A stretch of 45,491 bases of DNA from a bacterium DOLZORAL124_38_8. Its GTDB lineage: Bacteria; Patescibacteriota; Gracilibacteria; UBA4473. Positions 1 through 8,304 of this stretch are shown here, one piece after another. The translations under genes were made by a program, and so were the position numbers. The stretch covers positions 1 through 45,491 of the forward strand of contig PDQG01000010.1 of assembly GCA_002747745.1 (NCBI GenBank), given 5' to 3'. Within the stretch, counting starts at the first letter, position 1, and the number at the start of each line of letters is the position of its first letter. The notes under the pieces were generated by a model. It saw nothing but the letters and a program-made list of their open reading frames with translations, made no database searches and was not told where the DNA came from.

Positions 1-1062
1 GTCTAACCCCGACAAAAAGTTATACACTTCAATTTTAGGAGCTCGTCCATCTCCACCATAACTTGCCACTTTCACTCGCCCATCACCGTAATTTTCCAAA
101 GCAATCATCCCATGGGTTCCAGCTTTACTATTTCCATTTTCAGCCATCAAATAATCGCCTGGCTGAATTTTATTTATTTCATAAAGACCCGCGGGTCTTG
201 ACACTCGATACCCATTTTCCACAGGTATAATAGCATTATAAACCGTTGGACCAAAATCTGCATTGTGCCCATACACCCTTGAAACCCAATCCGTACAATG
301 CCCAGCATGTAAAGTATCTCCATGACTAACCGCCCACAAAGCTCTCTCTAAAACCTGCTTTCGGCGATCATAATCTGGTAAACTTGGAGGAATCTTTAAA
401 TTTTCATAATAATTACCCACATTTGTCGATGACCATTTTTTATAGTCAAGAGTCCCTCCAGCATAATCATATGATTCTTCTTTATATAAGTCAGGATTTT
501 CCTTCAACAACTTAATATACGATTCATTCTTCAATTTTGATTCCTTCGCAAAAGACTCTCGCTTCGCTTTTAATGCTTCTTCTTTATTCTCATCTTCATT
601 CTCCACTAATCTTACCGTATCTCCATTCCGAATACTCAAATATCCTTTCTTATCAGAATACCCGGGCTTGTTTGGATGTGCGTTCGCATCCAACGTCCCT
701 ATTCGAGTTTCTTTTTTTCCAACAACTTGCACTTGATTAAATTGTTCCGTTATTTCCTTAAAATGACCCAACCCTAACAATCGCCAATCTATCGGACGAA
801 AATTAACTTTATATTCATTTTTATTTCCCGTTGGCTTAAAACAAAACTTAAACGCCTCTTCTGGATTATCCAATACGGCTTTTACAATGTCGTGATTTTT
901 CATCTTTTTTAATGTTTCAGATACTTTATCACGATGACCTTCTAATATATTTAAAACTAAATTTCCTCTCTTATCTTTAGAATCAGCAACACAATTCGCC
1001 GCTTTCTCAGCTAGTTTTTCTGAATAATCTATTGGTGATTCTGGGTATTTTTCGTCTTCCAT
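1..1062 (-). CDS. NlpC/P60-like cysteine hydrolase, C-terminus cut by window edge
   Basis: An open frame of 354 codons runs off the left edge, so the C-terminus is missing. The N-terminal two thirds are charged and unrecognised. The last ~110 residues look like a papain-like NlpC/P60 or CHAP fold: a Cys at ~256 in GHCTDWVSRVYG (compare the DCSGFV motif), then a PGDYLMA strand and a His at ~317 in AGTHGMIAL. Such enzymes usually cleave peptidoglycan peptides or act as amidases. No signal peptide is visible at the chosen ATG. That start is supported by a TTGATT-17-TATAAT promoter that puts transcription start at or next to the ATG. The family call is by motif only; substrate is unknown. Confidence 0.5.
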   Translation of the reverse strand, partial: MEDEKYPESPIDYSEKLAEKAANCVADSKDKRGNLVLNILEGHRDKVSETLKKMKNHDIVKAVLDNPEEAFKFCFKPTGNKNEYKVNFRPIDWRLLGLGHFKEITEQFNQVQVVGKKETRIGTLDANAHPNKPGYSDKKGYLSIRNGDTVRLVENEDENKEEALKAKRESFAKESKLKNESYIKLLKENPDLYKEESYDYAGGTLDYKKWSSTNVGNYYENLKIPPSLPDYDRRKQVLERALWAVSHGDTLHAGHCTDWVSRVYGHNADFGPTVYNAIIPVENGYRVSRPAGLYEINKIQPGDYLMAENGNSKAGTHGMIALENYGDGRVKVASYGGDGRAPKIEVYNFLSGLD

Positions 1063-1068
1063 CGCTCC

Positions 1069-1097
1069 ATTATACCTAAAAACCAAGAAAAAATCAA
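1069..1097 (-). promoter_or_regulatory. Promoter of the NlpC/P60-like gene
   Basis: On the minus strand, TTGATT (1097-1092), a 17-bp spacer and a perfect TATAAT (1074-1069). The -10 lies only 6 bp before the ATG at 1062, so the transcript is predicted to be leaderless. Confidence 0.55.
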
Positions 1098-1282
1098 GAA
1101 GAACCGCCAATATAACAAAAAAAACTTCCAACAATGAAGATGTTCATATTTTGTATACAGAAATAAACATAAAACAATAAACAAATAGCCTATTTAAATA
1201 TAAGAACAAAAAAGATGTTCTAAAAAAAATATATAAATAAAACATAACAAATACACAAGCAATTATTTTTACATAAAACCGC

Positions 1283-1312
1283 TTGCCAAGCCAACATCTA
1301 TCATACTACAAT
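1283..1312 (+). promoter_or_regulatory. Promoter of the HU gene
   Basis: TTGCCA (1283-1288), 18-bp spacer, TACAAT (1307-1312), giving a short untranslated leader before the ATG at 1354. The 290 bp between the two first genes otherwise hold only AT-rich sequence. Confidence 0.5.
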
Positions 1313-1353
1313 GTTGTCAGAAGCTAATTTATTTTATTAATCTATTTAAAGAG

Positions 1354-1632
1354 ATGGCATTCACAAAAAACGACATGATCGAAAAAATGGCTGAAGCAGC
1401 TGGTATTACTAAAAAAGCCGCTGGTGAAGCATTGAACGCAATGTTGGATTCAGTAGAAACAGCTTTGGCAGCTGGAGGATCTGTTACATTGACAGGATTC
1501 GGAACTTTCTCAGTAACACAACGAGCTGCTCGAACAGGAGTAAATCCTCGAACTGGAGCTGCTATTAAAATCCCTGCTAAAAAAGTAGCTAAATTCAAAG
1601 CTGGAAAACAATTGCGAGAAGCAGTTGCTTAG
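1354..1632 (+). CDS. hup: HU-family DNA-binding protein
   Basis: A 92-residue HU/IHF-type histone-like protein that bends and compacts DNA as a dimer. The sequence is collinear with HU over its whole length: helical N-terminus (MAFTKNDMIEKMAEAAG), GFGTFSV in the beta core, then the arm with the conserved R-x-G-x-NPRTG motif and a basic C-terminal helix. Length is normal for the family. No Shine-Dalgarno motif precedes the ATG. Every arginine in this gene except one is encoded by CGA. It is a single-gene unit with its own promoter upstream and a strong hairpin terminator behind it. Confidence 0.95.
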   Translation: MAFTKNDMIEKMAEAAGITKKAAGEALNAMLDSVETALAAGGSVTLTGFGTFSVTQRAARTGVNPRTGAAIKIPAKKVAKFKAGKQLREAVA

Positions 1633-1651
1633 TCTTTTTGATTTTCAAACT

Positions 1652-1686
1652 AAAAAAACATCAACCAATTGGTTGATGTTTTTTTA
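1652..1686. terminator. Bidirectional terminator between HU and the acidic protein gene
   Basis: A perfect 10-bp stem (AACATCAACC / GGTTGATGTT) with an AATT loop, flanked by an A-run on the left and a T-run on the right, placed between two convergent genes. Confidence 0.85.
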
Positions 1687-1703
1687 TTCTTTTATTTTCC
1701 ACT

Positions 1704-3041
1704 TTATTTTTTTATCGTAAATTTAGTGGCCAACGTTTTCTCAATGTCCTTAATCATATTTTCAAATTCTTCTTTTTTCTCCTTAATATGCTTTTGTTTC
1801 TCTTTAATTTGGTGTCGCAAATCCTTAATTTCATCTTTATGATAATCAATATCTGCATTCAAATCAGCAATATCCGCTTCTTGTTGCGAAATATAAGTTT
1901 CAATATCATTTTTTACCGCCGTCAGTGTTTGCAACGGATCAGCCGAAGTATTCGTTGGGCTTAAATCTTCATCATCGTCACCATCGTCATCATCTCCAAA
2001 CATTGGCACTAATTCTTCTGTTGGCAAATCTGAATCTTCCGACTCTTCCGAATCCACTAAATCATCGTCATCATCATTTACCGTTTCTTCTGTATCATCT
2101 TCAAACGGAGAAAACGATTCTGGATCAACTGTTTCTGGTACTGCTACTGATTCATCAGTCGAATCAGCCGTTGGCATTTCTGGCTCCAATTCTTCCGTTT
2201 CCACCGCCGAATCATTTTCAACTGAATCTGTAGACGTAACTTCTGAATCTGTCTCAGCAAACGGGTTAAACCCTAGCCCCGGTTCTTCTGTCGATGATGT
2301 ATCATCTGAACCCATTGGCTCTGCCACTGGTTCTTCGACCACTGGTTTGGCTCCGTCTTCCGAAAATGGATTAAATTCAACATCAGAAATATCCTCTTTT
2401 ACCGCAGGAACATCTTGAGCAGAAGTTTCTTCAACATTTCCTAAACTTGGAGTATCCGCCGAAAATGGATTAACCACTGAGTCTGAAGCTTCAACCAAAA
2501 CAGGTTCTGGTTTTACTTCCGTTGGAGCAGCTGGTTCTAAATCTTGAGGAATCGGTTCTACCGCTGGCGCTGGCGTGTCAGGGAAAATAGGTTCTAATGG
2601 TTCTAAATCAGATTGATTTTGGTCAGAAACCGGTTCTTCTGTCTCGGTCGCCACGTTCTCAGTTGAAACAACTGGTTCTTGTGGTTGAGTCATTTCATCG
2701 GCTTTTGGAACGGGTTTTTCAAAAATATTTACCGACTCAGGAGTCGTATTTGAAGTCTCTTCAGTTGGAACAACCGGTGCTTCTGTCACGGGTTGTGATA
2801 CTGGAGTATTTGACTCTGGCGGGGTCACAAAAATATTTTCATCAGCCGCAGGAATATTCGTTTCAAACGGATTTGTTGCCGCTGGTGTTTGAGTAGCCCC
2901 CGTATCATTCGTTACGGGTGTAGCACCAGTATCTGTTGGCGGAGTCGTACCTGTGTCCCCGGCCGTAGTAGTGCTTTGTTCCGCTGATGCCGTATCATCT
3001 TGTGCGGTTGAAGTTCCGAGACCAAAATTAAAATTTACCAT
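1704..3041 (-). CDS. Acidic disordered protein with NPF repeats and C-terminal coiled coil
   Basis: I do not recognise this 445-residue protein. About the first 350 residues are low-complexity, very rich in Glu, Asp, Thr, Pro, Ser and Val and almost without aromatics, so probably disordered. Within it short units recur: four NPF motifs (NPFETN, NPFSAD, NPFSED, NPFAET) and a related SPFEDD, each followed by acidic residues. The last ~75 residues (DIETYISQQEADIADLNAD onward) are heptad-like and Lys/Glu-rich, typical of a coiled coil. There is no signal peptide or membrane segment, so a cytoplasmic location is expected unless it leaves by a non-Sec route. It is divergent from pheS and convergent with hup. 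Confidence 0.6.
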   Translation of the reverse strand: MVNFNFGLGTSTAQDDTASAEQSTTTAGDTGTTPPTDTGATPVTNDTGATQTPAATNPFETNIPAADENIFVTPPESNTPVSQPVTEAPVVPTEETSNTTPESVNIFEKPVPKADEMTQPQEPVVSTENVATETEEPVSDQNQSDLEPLEPIFPDTPAPAVEPIPQDLEPAAPTEVKPEPVLVEASDSVVNPFSADTPSLGNVEETSAQDVPAVKEDISDVEFNPFSEDGAKPVVEEPVAEPMGSDDTSSTEEPGLGFNPFAETDSEVTSTDSVENDSAVETEELEPEMPTADSTDESVAVPETVDPESFSPFEDDTEETVNDDDDDLVDSEESEDSDLPTEELVPMFGDDDDGDDDEDLSPTNTSADPLQTLTAVKNDIETYISQQEADIADLNADIDYHKDEIKDLRHQIKEKQKHIKEKKEEFENMIKDIEKTLATKFTIKK

Positions 3042-3057
3042 TTGTATTTGTTTTTTG

Positions 3058-3086
3058 TTGCAAATTTTCTACTCATTTTATAGTAT
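3058..3086 (+). promoter_or_regulatory. Promoter of pheS
   Basis: TTGCAA (3058-3063), 17-bp spacer, TAGTAT (3081-3086) in the 85-bp gap between two divergent genes; about 35 nt before the pheS ATG. Confidence 0.4.
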
Positions 3087-3126
3087 TTTCTAGAAAAAAT
3101 CAAATAAAATGTCTTAAAAATAAAAA

Positions 3127-4152
3127 ATGACTGAAATTCTACAACAAATAAACCAACTAAAAGACGAAACACAACAAAAAGTTCAAACGCTTAAAACATT
3201 AGATGACCTACAAGCCTTTCAACAAACATTTACGGGAAAAAACTCTTTACTCGTACAACTTTCAAAAGGACTAAAAACGCTCCCCCCCGAAGAAAAGAAA
3301 ACCGTCGGACAGGCCGTCGGAGCCTTGCGAGAATTTTTGAACAATCTCATTGAAGAAAAAGCGAGCGTCATAAAAAAACAAGCCTTAGAAAAACAATTAG
3401 AAGCCGAATGGATTGACGTAACCAAAACGAATCCTCCTAAAACAGGGGCTATTCACCCGCTCAATCAAGTACAAAGACAAGTAGAAACCATATTCTCAAG
3501 CATGGGATTTGAAATTGCCGACGGACCACACTTAGAAACCGAATGGAATAATTTTGATGCGTTGGACATTCCCGAACACCACCCCGCACGAGATATGCAA
3601 GACACTTTTTGGGTCAATAACGAAGCGGAAAACCCACACGAGAACCGCGTTTTGCGAACACAAACTTCAGACGTACAAATTCGAATGATGAAAGAATTTG
3701 GCGCTCCATTGCGACTTATCTCACCAGGACGAGTCTTCCGAAATGAAGACGTTGACGCCACTCATGATGCGGTTTTTTATCAAGTAGAAGGCCTGTTAAT
3801 TGACAAAGACATCTCACTGGCTCACCTAAAAGGAACCATCACTACCATGTTGTCGAAACTATTTGAAAAAGATATAAAGATTCGACTCCGACCAGGGTAT
3901 TTCCCATTTGTCGAACCTGGATTTGAAGTAGACATGTGGTTTGAAACCGAAGGGAAACCCGGAAAATGGCTCGAATTTATGGGAGCGGGAATGGTTCATC
4001 CCAACGTACTGAAAAATGGTGGCATTGATCCAAATGAATACACCGGATTCGCCTTTGGGTTTGGCTTAACCAGACTGGCGATGATGAAATATGGAATTAC
4101 CGATATTCGGTATCTTCTCAGTCCCAAAATTGACTTCCTCAAACAGTTTTAA
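3127..4152 (+). CDS. pheS: Phenylalanine-tRNA ligase alpha subunit
   Basis: The catalytic alpha chain of phenylalanyl-tRNA synthetase, which charges tRNA-Phe as an alpha2-beta2 enzyme. The 341 residues include the N-terminal coiled-coil tRNA-binding arm and the class II core: motif 2 region RLISPGRVFRNEDVDATHDAVFYQVEG, the FPFVEPGFEVDMW strand and motif 3 GFAFGFGLTRLAMMKYGI near the C-terminus. Length is typical. pheT, which usually follows directly, is not downstream; rpmH follows instead, so the two subunits are unlinked at this locus. The start is the first ATG, with an A-rich rather than Shine-Dalgarno upstream region. Confidence 0.95.
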   Translation: MTEILQQINQLKDETQQKVQTLKTLDDLQAFQQTFTGKNSLLVQLSKGLKTLPPEEKKTVGQAVGALREFLNNLIEEKASVIKKQALEKQLEAEWIDVTKTNPPKTGAIHPLNQVQRQVETIFSSMGFEIADGPHLETEWNNFDALDIPEHHPARDMQDTFWVNNEAENPHENRVLRTQTSDVQIRMMKEFGAPLRLISPGRVFRNEDVDATHDAVFYQVEGLLIDKDISLAHLKGTITTMLSKLFEKDIKIRLRPGYFPFVEPGFEVDMWFETEGKPGKWLEFMGAGMVHPNVLKNGGIDPNEYTGFAFGFGLTRLAMMKYGITDIRYLLSPKIDFLKQF

Positions 4153-4198
4153 TCGACGCTTCATCACCACAATCTTCAAATCAAGCGAGAAATTTAGT

Positions 4199-4226
4199 TT
4201 GACAATATTTTCGCATTTATTACAGT
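4199..4226 (+). promoter_or_regulatory. Promoter of rpmH-rnpA-yidC
   Basis: Perfect TTGACA (4199-4204), 16-bp spacer, TACAGT (4221-4226), ~36 bp before the rpmH ATG. Confidence 0.55.
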
Positions 4227-4262
4227 CTGCTTCGAAAAATACTGCTTAATTTCAAAAGAAAA

Positions 4263-4421
4263 ATGTTAGCAAAAAGAAGATGGCGAAAACGAATGCGAAC
4301 CCACGGGTTTAGAGCACGAATGCAAACAAACGGAGGACGAAACGTGTTGTCAGCACGACGACAAAAAGGACGAAAATCTTTGAGCGTAGCCGGAAAACAA
4401 AAATCTTGGTCTCACGCTTAG
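4263..4421 (+). CDS. rpmH: 50S ribosomal protein L34
   Basis: A 52-residue, extremely basic protein matching L34 of the large ribosomal subunit. The signature RTHGFRARM is present, followed by [18 protein letters not shown], collinear with other L34 proteins. The N-terminus lacks the usual KRTYQPS segment (it begins [11 protein letters not shown]) and the C-terminus has an extra ~10 residues. It ends in TAG. It opens the conserved rpmH-rnpA-yidC cluster and ends 23 bp before the rnpA start. Confidence 0.93.
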   Translation: MLAKRRWRKRMRTHGFRARMQTNGGRNVLSARRQKGRKSLSVAGKQKSWSHA

Positions 4422-4444
4422 CACTCCGCGTTTACCTACAACAA

Positions 4445-4783
4445 ATGATACAAAAAAAGTACCGCTTTACGACCAACCAGTTTGAGCGGGCTTTTTTGCG
4501 TTCAAAAAAAATATTTATACAAGATTTCACATTTTTTGTTTCTCACAGCCCTACACACAGTCGCATTGGAGCAACCGTGAGTAAAAAAAACATTAAACTG
4601 GCTGTCCACCGCAATCAAATCAGACGAAAAATGTACGAAATACTCCGCACCGAATTGTTTCCTAAACTAACACAAAAAAACGTAATTTGCTTATATAAAG
4701 GGAAAACAGTTGAAAATTGTGCCAATTTAAAAACAATCATACCAACCCTATTACAAAAAATAGACTTAAAATTTAATCACTAA
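4445..4783 (+). CDS. rnpA: Ribonuclease P protein component
   Basis: The protein subunit of RNase P, which helps the catalytic RNA trim the 5' end of precursor tRNAs. The 112 residues carry the family pattern: FTTNQFERAFLRSKK at the N-terminus, a strand with RIGATVSKKNIKLAVHRNQIRRKMYE, the RNR-like motif here being HRNQIRRK. An upstream start would overlap rpmH, so the ATG giving MIQKKYRFT is preferred. It ends 11 bp before yidC. Position between rpmH and yidC is the standard context. Confidence 0.88.
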   Translation: MIQKKYRFTTNQFERAFLRSKKIFIQDFTFFVSHSPTHSRIGATVSKKNIKLAVHRNQIRRKMYEILRTELFPKLTQKNVICLYKGKTVENCANLKTIIPTLLQKIDLKFNH

Positions 4784-4794
4784 TTCAATTCATT

Positions 4795-6060
4795 ATGAGT
4801 GAAACAAATAACAAATCAAAACTCGTTACCAATGTTTTATTATGGGGACTCCTCTTCTTTGGAGTGTTTTCGTTCATTAATAGTTTTCAAAAGAAAACCC
4901 CAAAGAATGAAACACCAACCGTTCATATTCAATCAACAACCAATTCAATTACTACGGGAAATTTAGTTGAATTTAAAATTCAAAACGGATTGAATAAACC
5001 AGTAGTAATTGAAAACATTTGTCAAAACACAGAGTTCTTCCGCATTGCCAACGACAAACGAATTCCTGTGGCCGATGAAGTAACTTGTTTAGAAAACACC
5101 TCACTAACCGTAGCACCAAACAAAACTGCCAAATTCAGTGTTTCCGAAAAAAACGCCCAAGCCTTTACTGAAGCTGGCGAATACTTTGTGGTAGTAAAAA
5201 CCGCAGACGGACAAACGTACGAATCAAAGAAATTCGAAATTGAAACCCCTGGGTTTTTCAAAAAATTATTCCGAACGTTTATCTCTCAACCAATGTTCAA
5301 TGCTTTGGTATTCCTAACACAAACGCTTCCTGGAAAACCATTTGGAGTTGCCATAATTTTACTAACCATCGTAGTTCGATTGTTGCTTTTTTACCCCAAC
5401 CAAAAAGCTATGCGATCACAACGAGCACTACAAAAACTACAACCAAAACTCGATGAAGTAAAAAAGAAATTCAAAGGGAACCAACAAATGATTGCTATGA
5501 AAACCATGGAATTATACAAAACACACAAGGTAAACCCAATGAGTTCTTGTTTGCCAATGCTGATTCAAGTACCCGTAATGTTAGGAGTATACTACAGCGT
5601 AAAAGACGGCATGGCCCCACATTTATCACACTTTTTGTATTCATTCCAAGCCAATGCTGATTTAACCAACGTAAATACGCATTTCTTATTTTGGGATTTA
5701 GCCAATATTCCATGGAGCACGTTTATCTCAAGCCTGTCAGTAAGTACTGCAATTTACCTATTATTCCCCCTACTAGTAGCTGGAGCCCAATACATTGCGA
5801 TTTCACTCACAATGAACACCAAGCAACAACCAACCAAAAAAGGAAAATCGTCAGATAAGCAAGGTATGGCCGAACAAATGCAAGCCATGACGGGGATGAT
5901 GAAATACGTAATGCCGGTAATGATTGGATTCTTTGCTGCCACCTTCCCTGCGGCTCTTGGGTTATACTGGCTCACTTCTACTATCTTTGGAATATTCCAA
6001 CAAAAATTAGTGAATAAACAATTAGACGAAAAACCAGAAATTCGAAAGAAAGTATCGTAA
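4795..6060 (+). CDS. yidC: Membrane protein insertase YidC
   Basis: The YidC/Oxa1 insertase that places proteins into the cytoplasmic membrane with or without Sec. Of 421 residues, one N-terminal membrane segment (~10-28) is followed by an extracytoplasmic domain of ~110 residues. The Oxa1 core (from ~155) has FGVAIILLTIVVRLLLFYP with the conserved positive Arg, a hairpin of Lys-rich helices (QRALQKLQPKLDEVKKKF), NPMSSCLPMLIQVP, and a last helix pair FPAALGLYWLTSTIFGI. The N-terminal domain is much smaller than the proteobacterial one and reads like a small beta-sandwich. yidD is absent between rnpA and yidC. A hairpin terminator follows. Confidence 0.92.
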   Translation: MSETNNKSKLVTNVLLWGLLFFGVFSFINSFQKKTPKNETPTVHIQSTTNSITTGNLVEFKIQNGLNKPVVIENICQNTEFFRIANDKRIPVADEVTCLENTSLTVAPNKTAKFSVSEKNAQAFTEAGEYFVVVKTADGQTYESKKFEIETPGFFKKLFRTFISQPMFNALVFLTQTLPGKPFGVAIILLTIVVRLLLFYPNQKAMRSQRALQKLQPKLDEVKKKFKGNQQMIAMKTMELYKTHKVNPMSSCLPMLIQVPVMLGVYYSVKDGMAPHLSHFLYSFQANADLTNVNTHFLFWDLANIPWSTFISSLSVSTAIYLLFPLLVAGAQYIAISLTMNTKQQPTKKGKSSDKQGMAEQMQAMTGMMKYVMPVMIGFFAATFPAALGLYWLTSTIFGIFQQKLVNKQLDEKPEIRKKVS

Positions 6061-6080
6061 AAATTCATCCGCAACCAAGA

Positions 6081-6110
6081 AAGAATTAGTCTGTAAAACT
6101 AATTCTTTTT
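6081..6110 (+). terminator. Terminator after yidC
   Basis: Stem AGAATTAGT / ACTAATTCT with a CTGTAAA loop followed by TTTT. Confidence 0.8.
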
Positions 6111-6136
6111 ATTATTTGACTTTTTATAAAAAATAT

Positions 6137-6165
6137 TTGATTTTTATTTATTTTTATGTTAAAAT
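6137..6165 (+). promoter_or_regulatory. Promoter of the LppM-like lipoprotein gene
   Basis: TTGATT (6137-6142), 17-bp spacer, TAAAAT (6160-6165); ~70 bp before the ATG. Confidence 0.45.
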
Positions 6166-6235
6166 ACAATTTCTTGGTAAAAACACCAAGCCATAAAAAA
6201 TTCATTTTATTACTATTTACTAATCAAAAACAAAA

Positions 6236-7018
6236 ATGAAAAAATTAAAACTACTAGCACTGCCTCTCATTGGAATCATGATGACGGGGTGTATAAATGT
6301 AGACATGAAAACAAAAGTAAACAACGATGGAAGTTTTCATTCCAAACACATAATAGACGCCCGAGCCGCAATTCAGATGGGAAATTCATTAGAAAAAGAG
6401 AAGCACATTAACAAGGAAAACCAGTTGTCTTGTAAAACACTAAAAATGGATATCCCCAATAAATCAAAGTGTACCGAAGTGGAACCTGGATTAATGGAAA
6501 TTGAAGCAAAAGGAAACTTAAAGGTAGAAAAAAAAGGCGAGAATTTTCAAGCATCTTTTCCAAAAGAATTCTTTTTTGCTGGGAAAGAAAAAGAACCGAA
6601 TCCTATGGTAAATATTTCTCAATTAATTGAATTTCCCGGAGAAATCATCTCAACAAACTTAAAACATACAAGTCTACGCTTGGATGGAAACCGAATGATA
6701 TTAGGTGATGTAAATAACATTCCAGAAACTATCCAAGTAGTATACAAAGCAACCCCTTTCGATGCATCAAAACATACCTACAAAACCACTAAAACCAAGT
6801 CGTCAAAAAATTCCGAAAAAATAGACATTGAATCTTCTGCTAACGTTCAATTTAATTTTAACACAAAAATAAATACCATCGATAAATCATATCAACGAAC
6901 CAAATCATACGAACCAGAACGAATAATCTTTATGATTGAGAAAAACAATAAACCAAAAAAGACTCAAAGACAAAGCATTTATAAAAACTTCTTTCAAAAC
7001 GCCGCCTTTAAAAAGTAA
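6236..7018 (+). CDS. Secreted lipoprotein, possibly LppM-like
   Basis: A 260-residue predicted lipoprotein. The N-terminus is a lipoprotein signal peptide (MKKLKLLALPLIGIMMTGC) with Cys19 as the lipidated residue. The mature start, INVDMKTKVNNDGSFHSKH, resembles the LppM/DUF3153 type, where an extracytoplasmic beta-rich domain begins this way; this resemblance is short and I give it low weight. The rest is Lys-rich and without other membrane segments. The C-terminal tail (from ~230) is strongly basic. It stands alone between two hairpins. Function is unknown. Confidence 0.6.
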   Translation: MKKLKLLALPLIGIMMTGCINVDMKTKVNNDGSFHSKHIIDARAAIQMGNSLEKEKHINKENQLSCKTLKMDIPNKSKCTEVEPGLMEIEAKGNLKVEKKGENFQASFPKEFFFAGKEKEPNPMVNISQLIEFPGEIISTNLKHTSLRLDGNRMILGDVNNIPETIQVVYKATPFDASKHTYKTTKTKSSKNSEKIDIESSANVQFNFNTKINTIDKSYQRTKSYEPERIIFMIEKNNKPKKTQRQSIYKNFFQNAAFKK

Positions 7019-7049
7019 AAGTAGTAAATAAAAGTAATAGAATTGATAG

Positions 7050-7080
7050 AAACTCGGTAGTAAAAACTACCGAGTTTATT
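7050..7080 (+). terminator. Terminator after the LppM-like gene
   Basis: A 12-bp stem (AAACTCGGTAGT / ACTACCGAGTTT) with an AAAA loop, then ATTT. Confidence 0.75.
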
Positions 7081-7114
7081 TGCGTATAAATTGTTTTTAA
7101 AGAAAATAGTAATA

Positions 7115-8233
7115 ATGAATTACAATCAAGCCAGTCTCGACAGTCGTAAGAATGGAAGTCCCCTTTTTACTGGAATTGCGACAAAACTTACCAATCAAGA
7201 TGAATTATCAACCTTTTATTCACCTGGTATTGCCGAACCATGTCGTGCCATTGCCCAAAACAAAGAAGCCTCAAAATCACTCACCATTCGTAAAAATACT
7301 ATTGCGGTAGTGTCTGATGGTTCAGCGGTACTAGGTCTGGGAAATATTGGCCCAGAAGCCGCCCTCCCAGTAATGGAAGGGAAATGCATGTTACTCAAAA
7401 GTTTTGCTGACGTAAACGCCGTTCCATTGGTATTGAACACGCAAAATAAAGATGAAATTATTTCTATTATCAAAAATTTAGCCCCTACTTTTGGCGGAAT
7501 AAATTTAGAAGATATTTCTGCTCCACGATGTTTTGAAATCGAAGAAACCCTCTCAAATTTACTTGATATTCCGGTGTTTCACGACGACCAAGACGGAACC
7601 GCGATGGTAACGTTGGCAGCCTTAAAAAATTCCCTCAAAGTAGTCGGCAAAGAAAAGAAAGATATTAAAGTCGCTATTTCTGGTGCTGGAGCGGCTGGAA
7701 TTGCTATTGCCAAAATGATTAACATTTGGGGCGTACAAAACATTGTTATGGTCGATTCAAAAGGAATTGTTGACTGTCGACGCATGGATTTACCTGAATC
7801 AAAACGAAATTTCTGTAGTTTACAAGCGGGTGGATTAGAAGACGCCCTAAAAAACGCTGATGTATTTATTGGAGTATCAAAAGGAGGACTCGTTACCACA
7901 GATATGGTAAAAACCATGGCTAAATATCCTATTATTTTTGCCTTGGCCAACCCTACGCCAGAAATTATGCCCGAAGATGCCAAAGCCGCTGGTGCTCGAA
8001 TCGTAGCAACAGGTCGCTCTGATTATCCAAACCAAATTAATAATGTGTTAATATTTCCAGGATTTTTCAAAGGATTGCTTGAAAATGGCATCAAAAAAGT
8101 AAACTACGATATGAAACTTCGTGCCGCAGAAGCTTTGGCAGACTTAGTCGAAAATCCAAATGAAGACAATGTCATTCCGAATCCTTTTGATGAACGAGTG
8201 GTTCCCGCTATTAGTGCTTCGGTAGTAGAATAA
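7115..8233 (+). CDS. Malic enzyme (malate dehydrogenase, decarboxylating)
   Basis: Converts malate to pyruvate and CO2 with reduction of NAD(P). The 372 residues contain the malic N-domain (YSPGIAEPC, GLGNIGPEAALPVMEGKCMLLKSFADV, the metal-binding ED at INLEDISAP and HDDQDGTA) and a Rossmann NAD-binding domain with GAGAAGIAIAKM, then ALANPTPEIMPEDA. It is the short bacterial form without the phosphotransacetylase tail found in MaeB. The ATG giving MNYNQASLD is preferred to an upstream non-ATG start inside the preceding terminator region. It is followed after ~70 bp by fpg in the same direction. Confidence 0.93.
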   Translation: MNYNQASLDSRKNGSPLFTGIATKLTNQDELSTFYSPGIAEPCRAIAQNKEASKSLTIRKNTIAVVSDGSAVLGLGNIGPEAALPVMEGKCMLLKSFADVNAVPLVLNTQNKDEIISIIKNLAPTFGGINLEDISAPRCFEIEETLSNLLDIPVFHDDQDGTAMVTLAALKNSLKVVGKEKKDIKVAISGAGAAGIAIAKMINIWGVQNIVMVDSKGIVDCRRMDLPESKRNFCSLQAGGLEDALKNADVFIGVSKGGLVTTDMVKTMAKYPIIFALANPTPEIMPEDAKAAGARIVATGRSDYPNQINNVLIFPGFFKGLLENGIKKVNYDMKLRAAEALADLVENPNEDNVIPNPFDERVVPAISASVVE

Positions 8234-8304
8234 ACAAAAAATTAAAGCAACCTATATACTCGCCAATTTATTAACTCGTAAACTTTTTAATACCACCCAA
8301 AACA

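Noticed and set aside
1925..2896. Plus-strand open frames opposite the acidic protein gene
   Set aside because: They are His/Leu-rich mirror images of Asp/Glu/Ser-rich codons on the real strand and have no family resemblance.
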